Part shown: piece by piece, positions 19,458-26,995 of the stretch
Numbering within the stretch: position 1 is the first letter of the stretch
Layout: the number at the start of each line of letters is the position of its first letter
NCBI GenBank assembly: GCA_000381605.1
Contig: KB906754.1
Location: forward strand, 62,001 to 126,000
DNA: 64,000 nucleotides
Source of the DNA: Acidobacteriaceae bacterium KBS 89
GTDB taxonomy: Bacteria; Acidobacteriota; Terriglobia; Terriglobales; Acidobacteriaceae
Direction: 5' to 3'
Translations under genes and position numbers: made by a program
The notes under the pieces: model-generated
Databases searched by the model: none
Seen by the model: the letters and a program-made list of their open reading frames with translations, nothing else
What the model was told of the DNA's origin: nothing

Positions 19458-20207
19458 TTATCGCATTCCGCCCGCCACCTGAATCAGCGAGCCGGAGATC
19501 CAGCGCGCATCGTCCGACGCGAGGAAGGCCACGACTCCCGAAACATCCTCGGGAGTTCCGAGACGCCCAAGCGGTGTGCTCTGCAGCATCTGCTTCTCGA
19601 AGTCGCTTCCTTCAACCCCAGCGCTCTTGAAGCCCTCCGTCACCACCGGTCCGGGATTCACCGCATTCACGCGAATCTTCTTCGGTCCAAGTTCCTTCGC
19701 CAGGACCCGCGTAATCGCGTCCACCGCACCTTTGGTGCCACTGTAGACCACGGACATCGGCGGCGTCTGATCGCTCGCCACCGAGCCAATGTTGATCACG
19801 CTGCCACCCTCCGCAGGAAACAGCGCCACGACCGCCTTCGTCGCCAGTAGCAGACCCGTGACATTGGTCCCGTACATCTGGGCGATGCTCTCCTCGGTAA
19901 TCGCCTCCAGCGGCGCAAACTGATACACACCTGCGTTGTTCACCAAAACATCGACCTTGCCATACGCCTTCTTCGTCTCGGCGAACAGGTTATCGATCTC
20001 CGCTGCCTTCGCCACGCTGCCGCCGATCGCAACTGCTTCCCCGCCCGCCTTCTTGATCGCTGCAACCACCTTATCCGCGCCTTCCTTACTGGACGCGTAG
20101 TTCACAACAACCTTCGCACCCTGCGCCGCAAGCTCTTTTGCAATGCCGGCACCAATGCCCTTCGACGCCCCTGTGACAACGGCAACCTTACCAGTGAGCT
20201 TTCCCAT
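19458..20207 (-). CDS. SDR-family oxidoreductase (FabG-like)
   Basis: A 249-residue classical short-chain dehydrogenase/reductase. The cofactor motif TGASKGIGAGIA and the NNAG segment are present, as are the catalytic Ser (INIGSVAS) and YSGTKGA (Tyr-x3-Lys). The C-terminal GVVAFLASDDARWISGSLIQVAGG is typical of 3-oxoacyl-ACP reductase-like or glucose-dehydrogenase-like members. The substrate cannot be read from sequence. It stands alone, so a fatty-acid role is not supported by context. An intergenic stretch of 270 bases upstream should hold its promoter. Confidence 0.9.
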   Translation of the reverse strand: MGKLTGKVAVVTGASKGIGAGIAKELAAQGAKVVVNYASSKEGADKVVAAIKKAGGEAVAIGGSVAKAAEIDNLFAETKKAYGKVDVLVNNAGVYQFAPLEAITEESIAQMYGTNVTGLLLATKAVVALFPAEGGSVINIGSVASDQTPPMSVVYSGTKGAVDAITRVLAKELGPKKIRVNAVNPGPVVTEGFKSAGVEGSDFEKQMLQSTPLGRLGTPEDVSGVVAFLASDDARWISGSLIQVAGGMR

Positions 20208-20477
20208 GCCTTTACCTCCCTCTCCTATCGTTGAAACATTTCGACAATCATCTAACTAGATGCCCGAGATGGCTTCTTGATTCAGGATTCCCTGTGAAGA
20301 AATGATCAAAGCGCGTGGCTTGATTTGTTTAGAGTGGCCGCCCCTAAAGCGCAGAAAGTGGCGTAATTTCTATCAAACGCTTACCATGTCCCTCGGAGTT
20401 GTCGAACTAAACCAGTTCGCAGGGTGGCGACGCAATGTCCCAGCAAGGTCAGGAACCTGACAAATTGGAGACTGGAT

Positions 20478-21053
20478 ATGAAAAAGATATCTTTCGTCTG
20501 GATAGCGCTGCTCCTCATGACTGTAGGGAGCGCTCTTTGCCAGGATGTTCGCTACAACTACGACAAAGGAACTGATTTTTCTAAATTCAAAACCTATAAA
20601 TGGGTGCTTATCAAAGATGCCCAGATGCCGAACGATATCGTCGACAAACAGATCAAGTCCACCATCGACTCCCAACTTCTGACGAAGGGCTTAACCGCAG
20701 TCGATACCGACAACGCCGATCTCTTCCTTGCCTATCAGACCGCCGTCGGATCAGAGAAGCAATTCACTTCTTTCAGCACCGGAATGGGGCCAGGTTGGGG
20801 CTATGGTGGGGGTTGGTACGGAGGAGGATGGTACGGCGGCGGCGGAATGACCACGACCACCGGGCAAACTACAACCATCTACGTAGGCCAGCTCGTCCTC
20901 GATATGTACAATCCCGCAGGTAAAGACCTCGTCTGGCGAGGAACTGTAAGCAAAACTCTCGACCCCAAGGCGAAGCCCGACAAGCAACAGAAGAATCTCA
21001 ATAAAGCCGTCGCCAAACTCCTGAAGAACTACCCACCACCTCCAGGGAAATAG
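20478..21053 (+). CDS. DUF4136 exported protein
   Basis: A 191-residue exported protein with a signal peptide (MKKISFVWIALLLMTVGSALC). The DUF4136 pattern follows: YDKGTDFSKFKTYKWV, then a paired-helix region (IDSQLLTKGLTAVDTDNADLFLAYQ) and a closing LVLDMYNPAGKDLVWRGTVSKTL. A Gly-Trp-Tyr-rich tandem (GWYGGGWYGGG) sits in the middle. A cysteine follows the hydrophobic stretch, so it might be a lipoprotein. I chose the ATG at 20478, which begins the leader and has GGAG 7 bases upstream. Function unknown. Confidence 0.85.
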   Translation: MKKISFVWIALLLMTVGSALCQDVRYNYDKGTDFSKFKTYKWVLIKDAQMPNDIVDKQIKSTIDSQLLTKGLTAVDTDNADLFLAYQTAVGSEKQFTSFSTGMGPGWGYGGGWYGGGWYGGGGMTTTTGQTTTIYVGQLVLDMYNPAGKDLVWRGTVSKTLDPKAKPDKQQKNLNKAVAKLLKNYPPPPGK

Positions 21054-21190
21054 AACTAACGGACGAGCACGGACATTCTTGGGCAACGATCTAGAGCCAG
21101 TGGCTTTCCTCCTTTTCTTGAAACCATCGCACCGTCTACCAACCACACAAACCAAACGAAAACCCAATAAAAATGCTAAAATAAAGCTCT

Positions 21191-23005
21191 GTGGCTCCCC
21201 CAACAACAACACAAAACACAGGCGTTCTTGACGCTCTCACCACGCCTTCTGGGATCAGGCCCAAGGTAGGTTTCGTCTCCCTCGGCTGCCCTAAGAACCT
21301 CGTCGACTCCGAGGTGATGATGGGCCTGCTACACCACAACGGAGCCGAGCTGACCCCCCGCGCCGAAGACGCCGAGATCATCGTCATCAACACCTGCAGC
21401 TTCATCGACTCCGCCAAGCAGGAGTCCGTCAACACTATCCTCGAGATGGTCCAGCACAAGCAGCAGAACGGCGGCAAAGCCCAGCGCATCGTCGTAGCCG
21501 GCTGCCTCGTCGAACGCTACCGCGACGAAATTCAAAAGAACATCCCCGAAGTCGACGCCGTTGTTGGCACCGGAGAACTCGAAGCCATCCTCGCCGCCGC
21601 GGGCCTCACCCCCAGCGGCCACGCGAACAACAACTCCCCATTCAACATCCTCCCGCAAGGCACACCCGAAGCCACTATCCACACCCACGCCATCGGCATG
21701 ATCGAAACCAACAGCGAAGTCACGCAACTCGCAGCCGTGAGCAGTCAGAATTTAATCAACCGTGCCCCAAGCGCAGTCAGCCAGCACTCGCGCCCGCTCG
21801 CTGACCCGGAACACGATCGCGAGATCGCCCCACAACTCCGCATCGTCCAGTCGCTAGCCGAAACCGGCACCACCCACGGCGAAGAACCTCTGAATCACGC
21901 CGGCGACCACATCGCGCATCGGCCCATAAGCCTTCCCATCGGAATAGACCCCTGCAACACATCGCGCCCCGAAGGCGACCTCCGGCAGCAGCAAGGCCGC
22001 TTCTCCCGCGCCTCATGGGACGGAGCTACCGCCGCGCTCCCCGAGTACCTCTACAACGACGCGACACCCCGCATCCTCACCACGCCACGTGCGTCGGCCT
22101 ACATCAAAATCGCCGAAGGCTGCGACCATCCCTGCAGCTTCTGCATCATCCCGCAGCTACGCGGCAAGTTCCGCTCCCGCCGCATGTCCTCGATCATCGC
22201 CGAAACCGAAAACCTCATCGCACAAGGCGTCCGCGAGATCACCCTCATCGGCCAGGACACTACCTGTTACGGCGAAGACCTCGGCTTCACCGACGGCCTC
22301 GCCACCTTACTCGACGCCTTAGCCGTCCTCCCAGGCCTCCGCTGGCTGCGCTTCCTCTACACCTACCCCAACAAAGTCACCACGCGCCTCCTCGAGACGA
22401 TGGCCAAACACGACACCATCGCAAAATATCTCGACGTGCCCCTCCAGCACGCCAGCCCCAGCGTCCTCAAACGCATGAAGCGCGGCGGCAACGCACAGAT
22501 CTTCCTCGACCTCATCGCCAAGGCCCGCCGCATCGTCCCCGGCATCGTCATCCGCACGTCATTCATCGTAGGCTTCCCCGGCGAAACCGAAGCCGACTAC
22601 AAAGAACTCGAAGCCTTCATCACCGCTGCGAAAATCGACTGGCTAGGAGTCTTCACCTACTCCGACGAAGAAGGCGCCAAAGCCTTCGAACTCGACGCCG
22701 ACCTCAAGGTGCCCAACCGCACCATCCAGTCTCGCCGTCGCAAGCTGATGAAGCTCCAGCAAAATATCAGCACCAAATGCAAAGCCGAATGGGTAGGCCG
22801 CGAGATCGACCTCCTGGTCGAAGGCGAATCCGAAGAGACTGAACTCCTCTGGGAGGGCCGCACCGCACTCCACGCCCCCGAGATCGACGGCAAAGTCTTC
22901 ATCAACGACTTTGGCCCCCACGAAACCCTGGTCCCCGGCACCTTCTACCGCGCCGAAATCACCGACTCCCACGACTACGACGTAGTCGCCCGCATCCTCG
23001 AATAA
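21191..23005 (+). CDS. rimO: Ribosomal protein S12 methylthiotransferase RimO with large insertion
   Basis: RimO adds a methylthio group to an aspartate of ribosomal protein S12. The N-terminal UPF0004 domain has its three cysteines (Cys33 in LGCPKN, Cys69 in NTCSF, Cys105 in AGCLVER). The radical-SAM cluster is GCDHPCSFC (Cys311, 315, 318), and a TRAM domain ends the protein. At 604 residues it is about 160 longer than usual: residues about 141-280, between the two domains, are an extra His/Pro/Gln-rich segment. The start is GTG. A copy of the last 66 bases recurs at 26898-26962. Confidence 0.93.
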   Translation: MAPPTTTQNTGVLDALTTPSGIRPKVGFVSLGCPKNLVDSEVMMGLLHHNGAELTPRAEDAEIIVINTCSFIDSAKQESVNTILEMVQHKQQNGGKAQRIVVAGCLVERYRDEIQKNIPEVDAVVGTGELEAILAAAGLTPSGHANNNSPFNILPQGTPEATIHTHAIGMIETNSEVTQLAAVSSQNLINRAPSAVSQHSRPLADPEHDREIAPQLRIVQSLAETGTTHGEEPLNHAGDHIAHRPISLPIGIDPCNTSRPEGDLRQQQGRFSRASWDGATAALPEYLYNDATPRILTTPRASAYIKIAEGCDHPCSFCIIPQLRGKFRSRRMSSIIAETENLIAQGVREITLIGQDTTCYGEDLGFTDGLATLLDALAVLPGLRWLRFLYTYPNKVTTRLLETMAKHDTIAKYLDVPLQHASPSVLKRMKRGGNAQIFLDLIAKARRIVPGIVIRTSFIVGFPGETEADYKELEAFITAAKIDWLGVFTYSDEEGAKAFELDADLKVPNRTIQSRRRKLMKLQQNISTKCKAEWVGREIDLLVEGESEETELLWEGRTALHAPEIDGKVFINDFGPHETLVPGTFYRAEITDSHDYDVVARILE

Positions 23006-23081
23006 CAGCTGCAACCTTCAGAGGTTTGCCAATACCTTTAGATATTTATCATCCTTCGCCGAAGGCTGAGGGCCTGCTTCA

Positions 23082-23111
23082 GTCGTAGTCGTAGTCGTAG
23101 TCGTTGCCGTT
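23082..23111. repeat. GTCGTA hexamer repeat
   Basis: Three perfect copies of GTCGTA are followed by the variants GTCGTT and GCCGTT, just downstream of rimO. This simple repeat lies in a 239-base gene-free stretch (23006-23244). Confidence 0.7.
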
Positions 23112-23147
23112 GTTTTTGCCGCTGCACTTGCTGTTGCTTCTGGGTAG

Positions 23148-23200
23148 GCCAAGGCTTTAGCCTTGGCATCTCGACGTCGCAAGAATGCGGGCTTTAGCCC
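23148..23200. repeat. Two REP-like palindromes with GGCTTTAGCC core
   Basis: The first palindrome (23148-23167) has perfect 9-base arms (GCCAAGGCT / AGCCTTGGC) around TT. The second (23189-23200) has arms GGGCT / AGCCC around TT. Both share the core GGCTTTAGCC and lie 21 bases apart, like a REP/BIME pair. Similar elements are, from memory, frequent in acidobacterial genomes. Confidence 0.6.
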
Positions 23201-23244
23201 CTGGGGTATGCTCTCTTATCCCAAACACAAACTAAAAGAGTCAG

Positions 23245-23544
23245 ATGCAACAGCTTTGGCACTTAAGAGCGGAGATCACGGTCGAACCCCACGACTTCGC
23301 TTCCGGAGACACAGTCGGATTCATGAACATCATCACGTGGGCCGATTCCGCGGATTCAGCGCGAACGAAGATCGAGGCCTACTTCGCAACCTTCAATTGG
23401 CGCATCATTGGAGTCGAAGAAGCAGCTCCCATTCGAGAAAATTTCATCTACGATAATGATGAGTTCGCAGAGATGATCGAACGCGCCAAGATCAACCCCG
23501 ATGCCATAATTTGCGGGACCTTTCACACTTTCAAAGTCAATTGA
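23245..23544 (+). CDS. Hypothetical protein, 99 residues
   Basis: A soluble acidic protein with no signal peptide, membrane segment or motif that I recognise. It reads QQLWHLRAEITVEPHDFASGD at the start and WRIIGVEEAAPI in the middle, with an acidic helix (NDEFAEMIERAKI) near the end, which resembles a compact alpha/beta domain. A purine-rich AAAAGAG precedes the ATG. The GyrI-like gene begins 10 bases after its stop, so the two form an operon. It lies at the rimO-proximal edge of the module bounded by the rimO repeat. Probably real; function unknown. Confidence 0.65.
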   Translation: MQQLWHLRAEITVEPHDFASGDTVGFMNIITWADSADSARTKIEAYFATFNWRIIGVEEAAPIRENFIYDNDEFAEMIERAKINPDAIICGTFHTFKVN

Positions 23545-23554
23545 TGGGCTGGAT

Positions 23555-24031
23555 ATGACCACACCTAACTCGCCACTCACCCCCACATACCAATCCCTAC
23601 CCCTCTTCCGCCTCGCCGGCATCCGCCGCTGGCACACCTTCGCCACTGCTCCCGAAACCATCCCACCGCAATGGAACGAGTTCAACGCTCTCCCGCTTCC
23701 CGGCCGCGCAGAAGCGACGGTTAGCTACGGCGCCACCTGCCAGATGGACATGCCCAACCAGCGCTTTGAGTACCTCTCAGGCTACGAAGTCCCCAGCTTC
23801 GACGACCTCCCCGCCGACATCGGCCGCATGATCGTCCCTGCCGCCGAGTACGCCGTCTTCCCTCTCGCCGCCGTCAAAGACATCCGCCCCTTCTGGCAGT
23901 CTGTCTTCCAGACCTGGCTACCCTCCTCCGGCGTAAAACCCGCGCACACCCCGGACTTCGAGCGCTACGATCACCGCTTCGATCCCGTCACCCGTGGCCC
24001 ACTCGAAATCTGGTTTCCCATCACCCGCTGA
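23555..24031 (+). CDS. GyrI-like effector-binding domain protein
   Basis: A 158-residue single-domain protein resembling the GyrI-like/bacterial transcription activator effector-binding fold: two alpha/beta repeats with TVSYGATCQMDMPNQRFEYLSGYEV in the middle, IVPAAEYAVFPL, and a C-terminal DFERYDHRFDP...LEIWFPI. In larger proteins this domain binds small hydrophobic ligands. Here there is no DNA-binding domain, so it may act as a stand-alone ligand binder or hydrolase. It follows the 99-residue gene by 10 bases. Confidence 0.78.
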   Translation: MTTPNSPLTPTYQSLPLFRLAGIRRWHTFATAPETIPPQWNEFNALPLPGRAEATVSYGATCQMDMPNQRFEYLSGYEVPSFDDLPADIGRMIVPAAEYAVFPLAAVKDIRPFWQSVFQTWLPSSGVKPAHTPDFERYDHRFDPVTRGPLEIWFPITR

Positions 24032-24072
24032 AACGCATCTCACTCCAAGTCAGCTCCGCCACGGTATACCCT

Positions 24073-25524
24073 ATGCCCGTGAAGACTACCGCCAAGAACG
24101 ACACCGCCGAACTCCTCCAGATCGACGACCAAACCGTTCGCATCACACACGCCGAGAAGCTCTACTTCTCCCGCGAAACCCAACTCACAAAACTCGACCT
24201 CGTCCGCTACTACCTCGCCATCGCTCCAGGAGCCCTCCAGGGCATCCGCGACCGGCCCATCGTCCTCAAGCGTTTCGTCAACGGAGCCTGCCTTGAGAGC
24301 GGCCAGCCCGAACCCTTCTACCAAAAACGCGCTCCCTCTGACCTGCCCACCTTCCTCCGGACGGTCACTCTCTCCTTCCCCTCCGGCCGCACCGCCGAAG
24401 AGGTCGTCGTCGACAACGCCGCCGGCCTTGCGTTCATCGTCAATCTCGGCTGCATCGAACTCCACCCGCATCCAGTCCGCTCCACCGACCTCGACCACCC
24501 CGACGAGCTCCGCATCGATCTCGACCCCGGCCCGGGCGTCGACTGGCCCGACGTTCGCGCTGTCGCCCTCGAAGTCAAAGCAATCCTCGAAGAAAACGGC
24601 CTAACGGGCTGGCCCAAGACAAGCGGCTCCCGCGGCATGCACGTCAACGTTCGCATCCATCCCCGCTGGACCTTCACCGAAGTCCGCCGCGCTGCCCTAG
24701 CCCTCGCTCGCGCCGTCGAGCGACGCGTCCCCACCCTAGCCAGTTCGAAGTGGTGGAAAGAGGAACGCCATGGCGTCTTCCTCGACTACAACCAGAACGC
24801 CAAAGACCGCACCACCGCCAGCGCCTATTCGGTTCGTCCCCTCCCTGACGCCCGCGTCTCCGCCCCGCTCCACTGGCACGAAGTCCCCGACGCCAACCCA
24901 TCGGACTTCACCGTCCTCACCATTCCTCAGCTCTTCTCCGACCACGGCAACCCCCACGAAGCCATGGACGCCGCCCCCGGCTCACTCGATCAGCTCCTCG
25001 CCCTAGCCGCACGAGATGAAGCCGAAGGTCTCGGCGACGCCCCCTGGCCCCCACACTTCGCCAAAGCCGAAGGCGAACCCAAACGCGTTCAGCCCTCCAA
25101 GGCCAAAGCATTCGATCAGCAAATGCAGGAAGGCTTCGGAGCCCACCGCTTCAAGAAACGCTCAAAATCCGCAGCCGAACCCGGCTCCTCAGACACCGAA
25201 ACAACCACAGCGAAATCCACCCCACGTAAAACCCCAGCACGCCGCACCCCCAAGCACCCTCTCATCATCGTCGCCCAGTCACCCGACAAAGCCGCCGCTG
25301 AAGCTGGCCTCGCTCGCTGGAAAGAAAAACACTCAGAAGCCGCAGCCCATCTCGCCGAAGACGACATCCTCATCGACCGAATGCGCGGTAGCTCCGCCAT
25401 CTGGTATCGCATCCGCCTAAATCTGCGAAACGTCCCAGAAGCCCAGCGCCCCCCACAATCCACTCCCGATCCCGACGACGACCCCACCCGCGCCTGGCGC
25501 GAATCAATCGATTCTCCTAATTGA
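24073..25524 (+). CDS. LigD-type polymerase (archaeo-eukaryotic primase family) with C-terminal extension
   Basis: Residues about 15-300 match the polymerase domain of bacterial DNA ligase D, which adds nucleotides at double-strand breaks during non-homologous end joining. Catalytic acids Asp149 and Asp151 lie in RIDLDPG, and the motifs TSGSRGMHV and FLDYNQNAKDRT are intact. No ligase or phosphoesterase domain is attached. Instead, after a basic Pro/Ser/Thr-rich linker, residues about 388-455 form a small unrecognised domain (HPLIIVAQSPDKAAAEAGLARW... ending WYRIRLN). A separate ligase gene lies convergent at 25798-26874. No Ku gene is in the window. Confidence 0.88.
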   Translation: MPVKTTAKNDTAELLQIDDQTVRITHAEKLYFSRETQLTKLDLVRYYLAIAPGALQGIRDRPIVLKRFVNGACLESGQPEPFYQKRAPSDLPTFLRTVTLSFPSGRTAEEVVVDNAAGLAFIVNLGCIELHPHPVRSTDLDHPDELRIDLDPGPGVDWPDVRAVALEVKAILEENGLTGWPKTSGSRGMHVNVRIHPRWTFTEVRRAALALARAVERRVPTLASSKWWKEERHGVFLDYNQNAKDRTTASAYSVRPLPDARVSAPLHWHEVPDANPSDFTVLTIPQLFSDHGNPHEAMDAAPGSLDQLLALAARDEAEGLGDAPWPPHFAKAEGEPKRVQPSKAKAFDQQMQEGFGAHRFKKRSKSAAEPGSSDTETTTAKSTPRKTPARRTPKHPLIIVAQSPDKAAAEAGLARWKEKHSEAAAHLAEDDILIDRMRGSSAIWYRIRLNLRNVPEAQRPPQSTPDPDDDPTRAWRESIDSPN

Positions 25525-25540
25525 AGGCCAAAAAAAATAT

Positions 25541-25795
25541 ATGACACGAAGAAAGAAACTTAATCTGGAGATCATCAAAAGCAATTTATCTGAGGCCAGA
25601 GAGGAACTCGAAAGACTCGAACGTCAGGCAGCAGCTGGAGCGCTAAGCGAGGTGGAACTTCAGATAGGTTTGCAACACGCATATCACCATCTCAACTTTT
25701 CATGGAACATCAGGCGAATTCCCACCAAACAGTACGCCAGCCTTACTCAAGAGGAATTTGACAGGTGGGGCCGCTACCCATCAAAAATAGAGTAA
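25541..25795 (+). CDS. Hypothetical helical protein, 84 residues
   Basis: A small protein with a basic N-terminus and an amphipathic helix (SNLSEAREELERLERQAAAG), followed by an aromatic segment (HAYHHLNFSWNIRR). I see no signal peptide or known domain. It starts 16 bases after the polymerase stop and ends 2 bases before the end of the convergent ligase gene, so it is probably cotranscribed with the polymerase. The function is unknown; a role with the neighbouring polymerase is only a guess from position. Confidence 0.6.
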   Translation: MTRRKKLNLEIIKSNLSEAREELERLERQAAAGALSEVELQIGLQHAYHHLNFSWNIRRIPTKQYASLTQEEFDRWGRYPSKIE

Positions 25796-25797
25796 CT

Positions 25798-26874
25798 TTA
25801 ACTCTTCCGTTCAGGAAAAATCTCCATCAGTTCCTGAGCCGGCACCACCTCCAGCTGCTCGTAGGTACAATCCTGCGGCCGCTTGTCCATTCGCCATCGC
25901 CGAAACTGCGCCATATGCCGAAATCTATCGCCCTGCATATGCTCATACGCAATCTCCACCACCAGCTCAGGTCGCACCGCCTCCCACGACAGATCTTTCC
26001 CCGCCGACCATCGGCTCTGTCCGCCGGGCATCCTCCCGCTCGCCACAGCTTCAGCCCACCCCGCCCACGGATGCCCATTCAAAGCATCCACTCGGTACGG
26101 CCCAAGAAACTCCACAAGTTCCTTCCGCTTCGGCATCGTAAAGCTCGCGCATACGCCCACATGTTGCAGCGCGCCATTCGCATCGTAGAGCCCCAGCAAC
26201 AGCGACCCTACCGCCGTTCCCTCACCATTCTTGTGCCAACGAAAACCCGCAACGACGCAGTCGCAGTCGCGCTCATGCTTCACCTTCAGCATCACCCGCT
26301 TATCCGGCTGATACGTTCCGTCCGCGGGCTTCGCCATCACACCATCCAGCCCGGCCCCCTCAAATCTCTTGAACCAGTCCGCCGCTACAACCTTGTCTCT
26401 CGTCGCGGGCGTCACATGCACCGGCACGCTCACACGACCAAGCACATCCTCCAGCCGCTTTCTCCGCACTTCGAACCGAACCTCCCGCAGATCCTCATCC
26501 CCTACCCACAACAGGTCGAAGAACACCACCGAAGCCGGACTCTCCACAGCCAACATCTTCACCCGCGAAGCCGCCGGATGAATCCGCAACTGCAGCGCAT
26601 CGAAGTCCAGCCCATCCTTCGTTGCAATGACAAGCTCGCCATCAAGTACGCAACGTTGCGGTAACTGCGTCAGCAGTACCTCAACCACCTCCGGAAAATA
26701 CCGGTTCAGCGGCTTTCCATCTCGGCTCTGTAGCAGAATCTCGTCCCCATCCCGAAACACAACACACCGGAATCCATCCCACTTTGGCTCGAAGATCCAA
26801 TCGCCAACCGCTGGAATCTCCGCCACACGTTTCGCAAGCATCGGCAGTATCGGCGCACTCAGTGGCAGGCTCAC
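25798..26874 (-). CDS. ATP-dependent DNA ligase (LigC/LigD-ligase type)
   Basis: A 358-residue ATP-dependent ligase with the adenylation lysine Lys31 in EPKWDGFR (KxDG motif). Further nucleotidyltransferase motifs follow: LDGELVI, VVFFDLLWV, GVMAKPAD and MLKVKHERDCDCVV. The OB-fold C-terminus is present (GSLLLGLYD...SWEAVRPELVVEIAYEHM). There is no zinc-finger or polymerase domain, as in mycobacterial LigC. Adjacent to a stand-alone LigD-type polymerase in convergent orientation, it suggests a split end-joining system. The first ATG was used. Confidence 0.92.
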   Translation of the reverse strand: MSLPLSAPILPMLAKRVAEIPAVGDWIFEPKWDGFRCVVFRDGDEILLQSRDGKPLNRYFPEVVEVLLTQLPQRCVLDGELVIATKDGLDFDALQLRIHPAASRVKMLAVESPASVVFFDLLWVGDEDLREVRFEVRRKRLEDVLGRVSVPVHVTPATRDKVVAADWFKRFEGAGLDGVMAKPADGTYQPDKRVMLKVKHERDCDCVVAGFRWHKNGEGTAVGSLLLGLYDANGALQHVGVCASFTMPKRKELVEFLGPYRVDALNGHPWAGWAEAVASGRMPGGQSRWSAGKDLSWEAVRPELVVEIAYEHMQGDRFRHMAQFRRWRMDKRPQDCTYEQLEVVPAQELMEIFPERKS

Positions 26875-26897
26875 ACAAGCATCATAGTCTGTGTAAA

Positions 26898-26962
26898 ACC
26901 TTCTACCGAGCCGAAATCACCGGCGCCCACGACTACGACGTGGTCGCCGCATCCTCGAGTAA
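26898..26962 (+). pseudogene. Decayed copy of the rimO 3' end
   Basis: These 65 bases match the last 66 bases of rimO (22940-23005) with five substitutions and one deleted base, about 90 percent identity. The translated frame reads FYRAEITGAHDYDVVA before the deletion shifts it; rimO reads FYRAEITDSHDYDVVA. No other part of rimO is present. The copy marks the far end of a 3.9-kb segment that starts directly after rimO. It is either the displaced original gene end or a small duplication. Confidence 0.8.
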
Positions 26963-26995
26963 GCCTTGTGGCGCGGGAATCCGGAAGGGTCGAAG

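Noticed and set aside
21777..22016. A separate minus-strand gene inside the RimO insertion
   Set aside because: The frames there are interrupted or Arg/Gly-rich, while the plus-strand rimO frame keeps the local codon pattern throughout the insertion.
23082..23200. CRISPR-like array after rimO
   Set aside because: The repeat unit is six bases with no spacers, and the palindromes differ; no cas gene is near.
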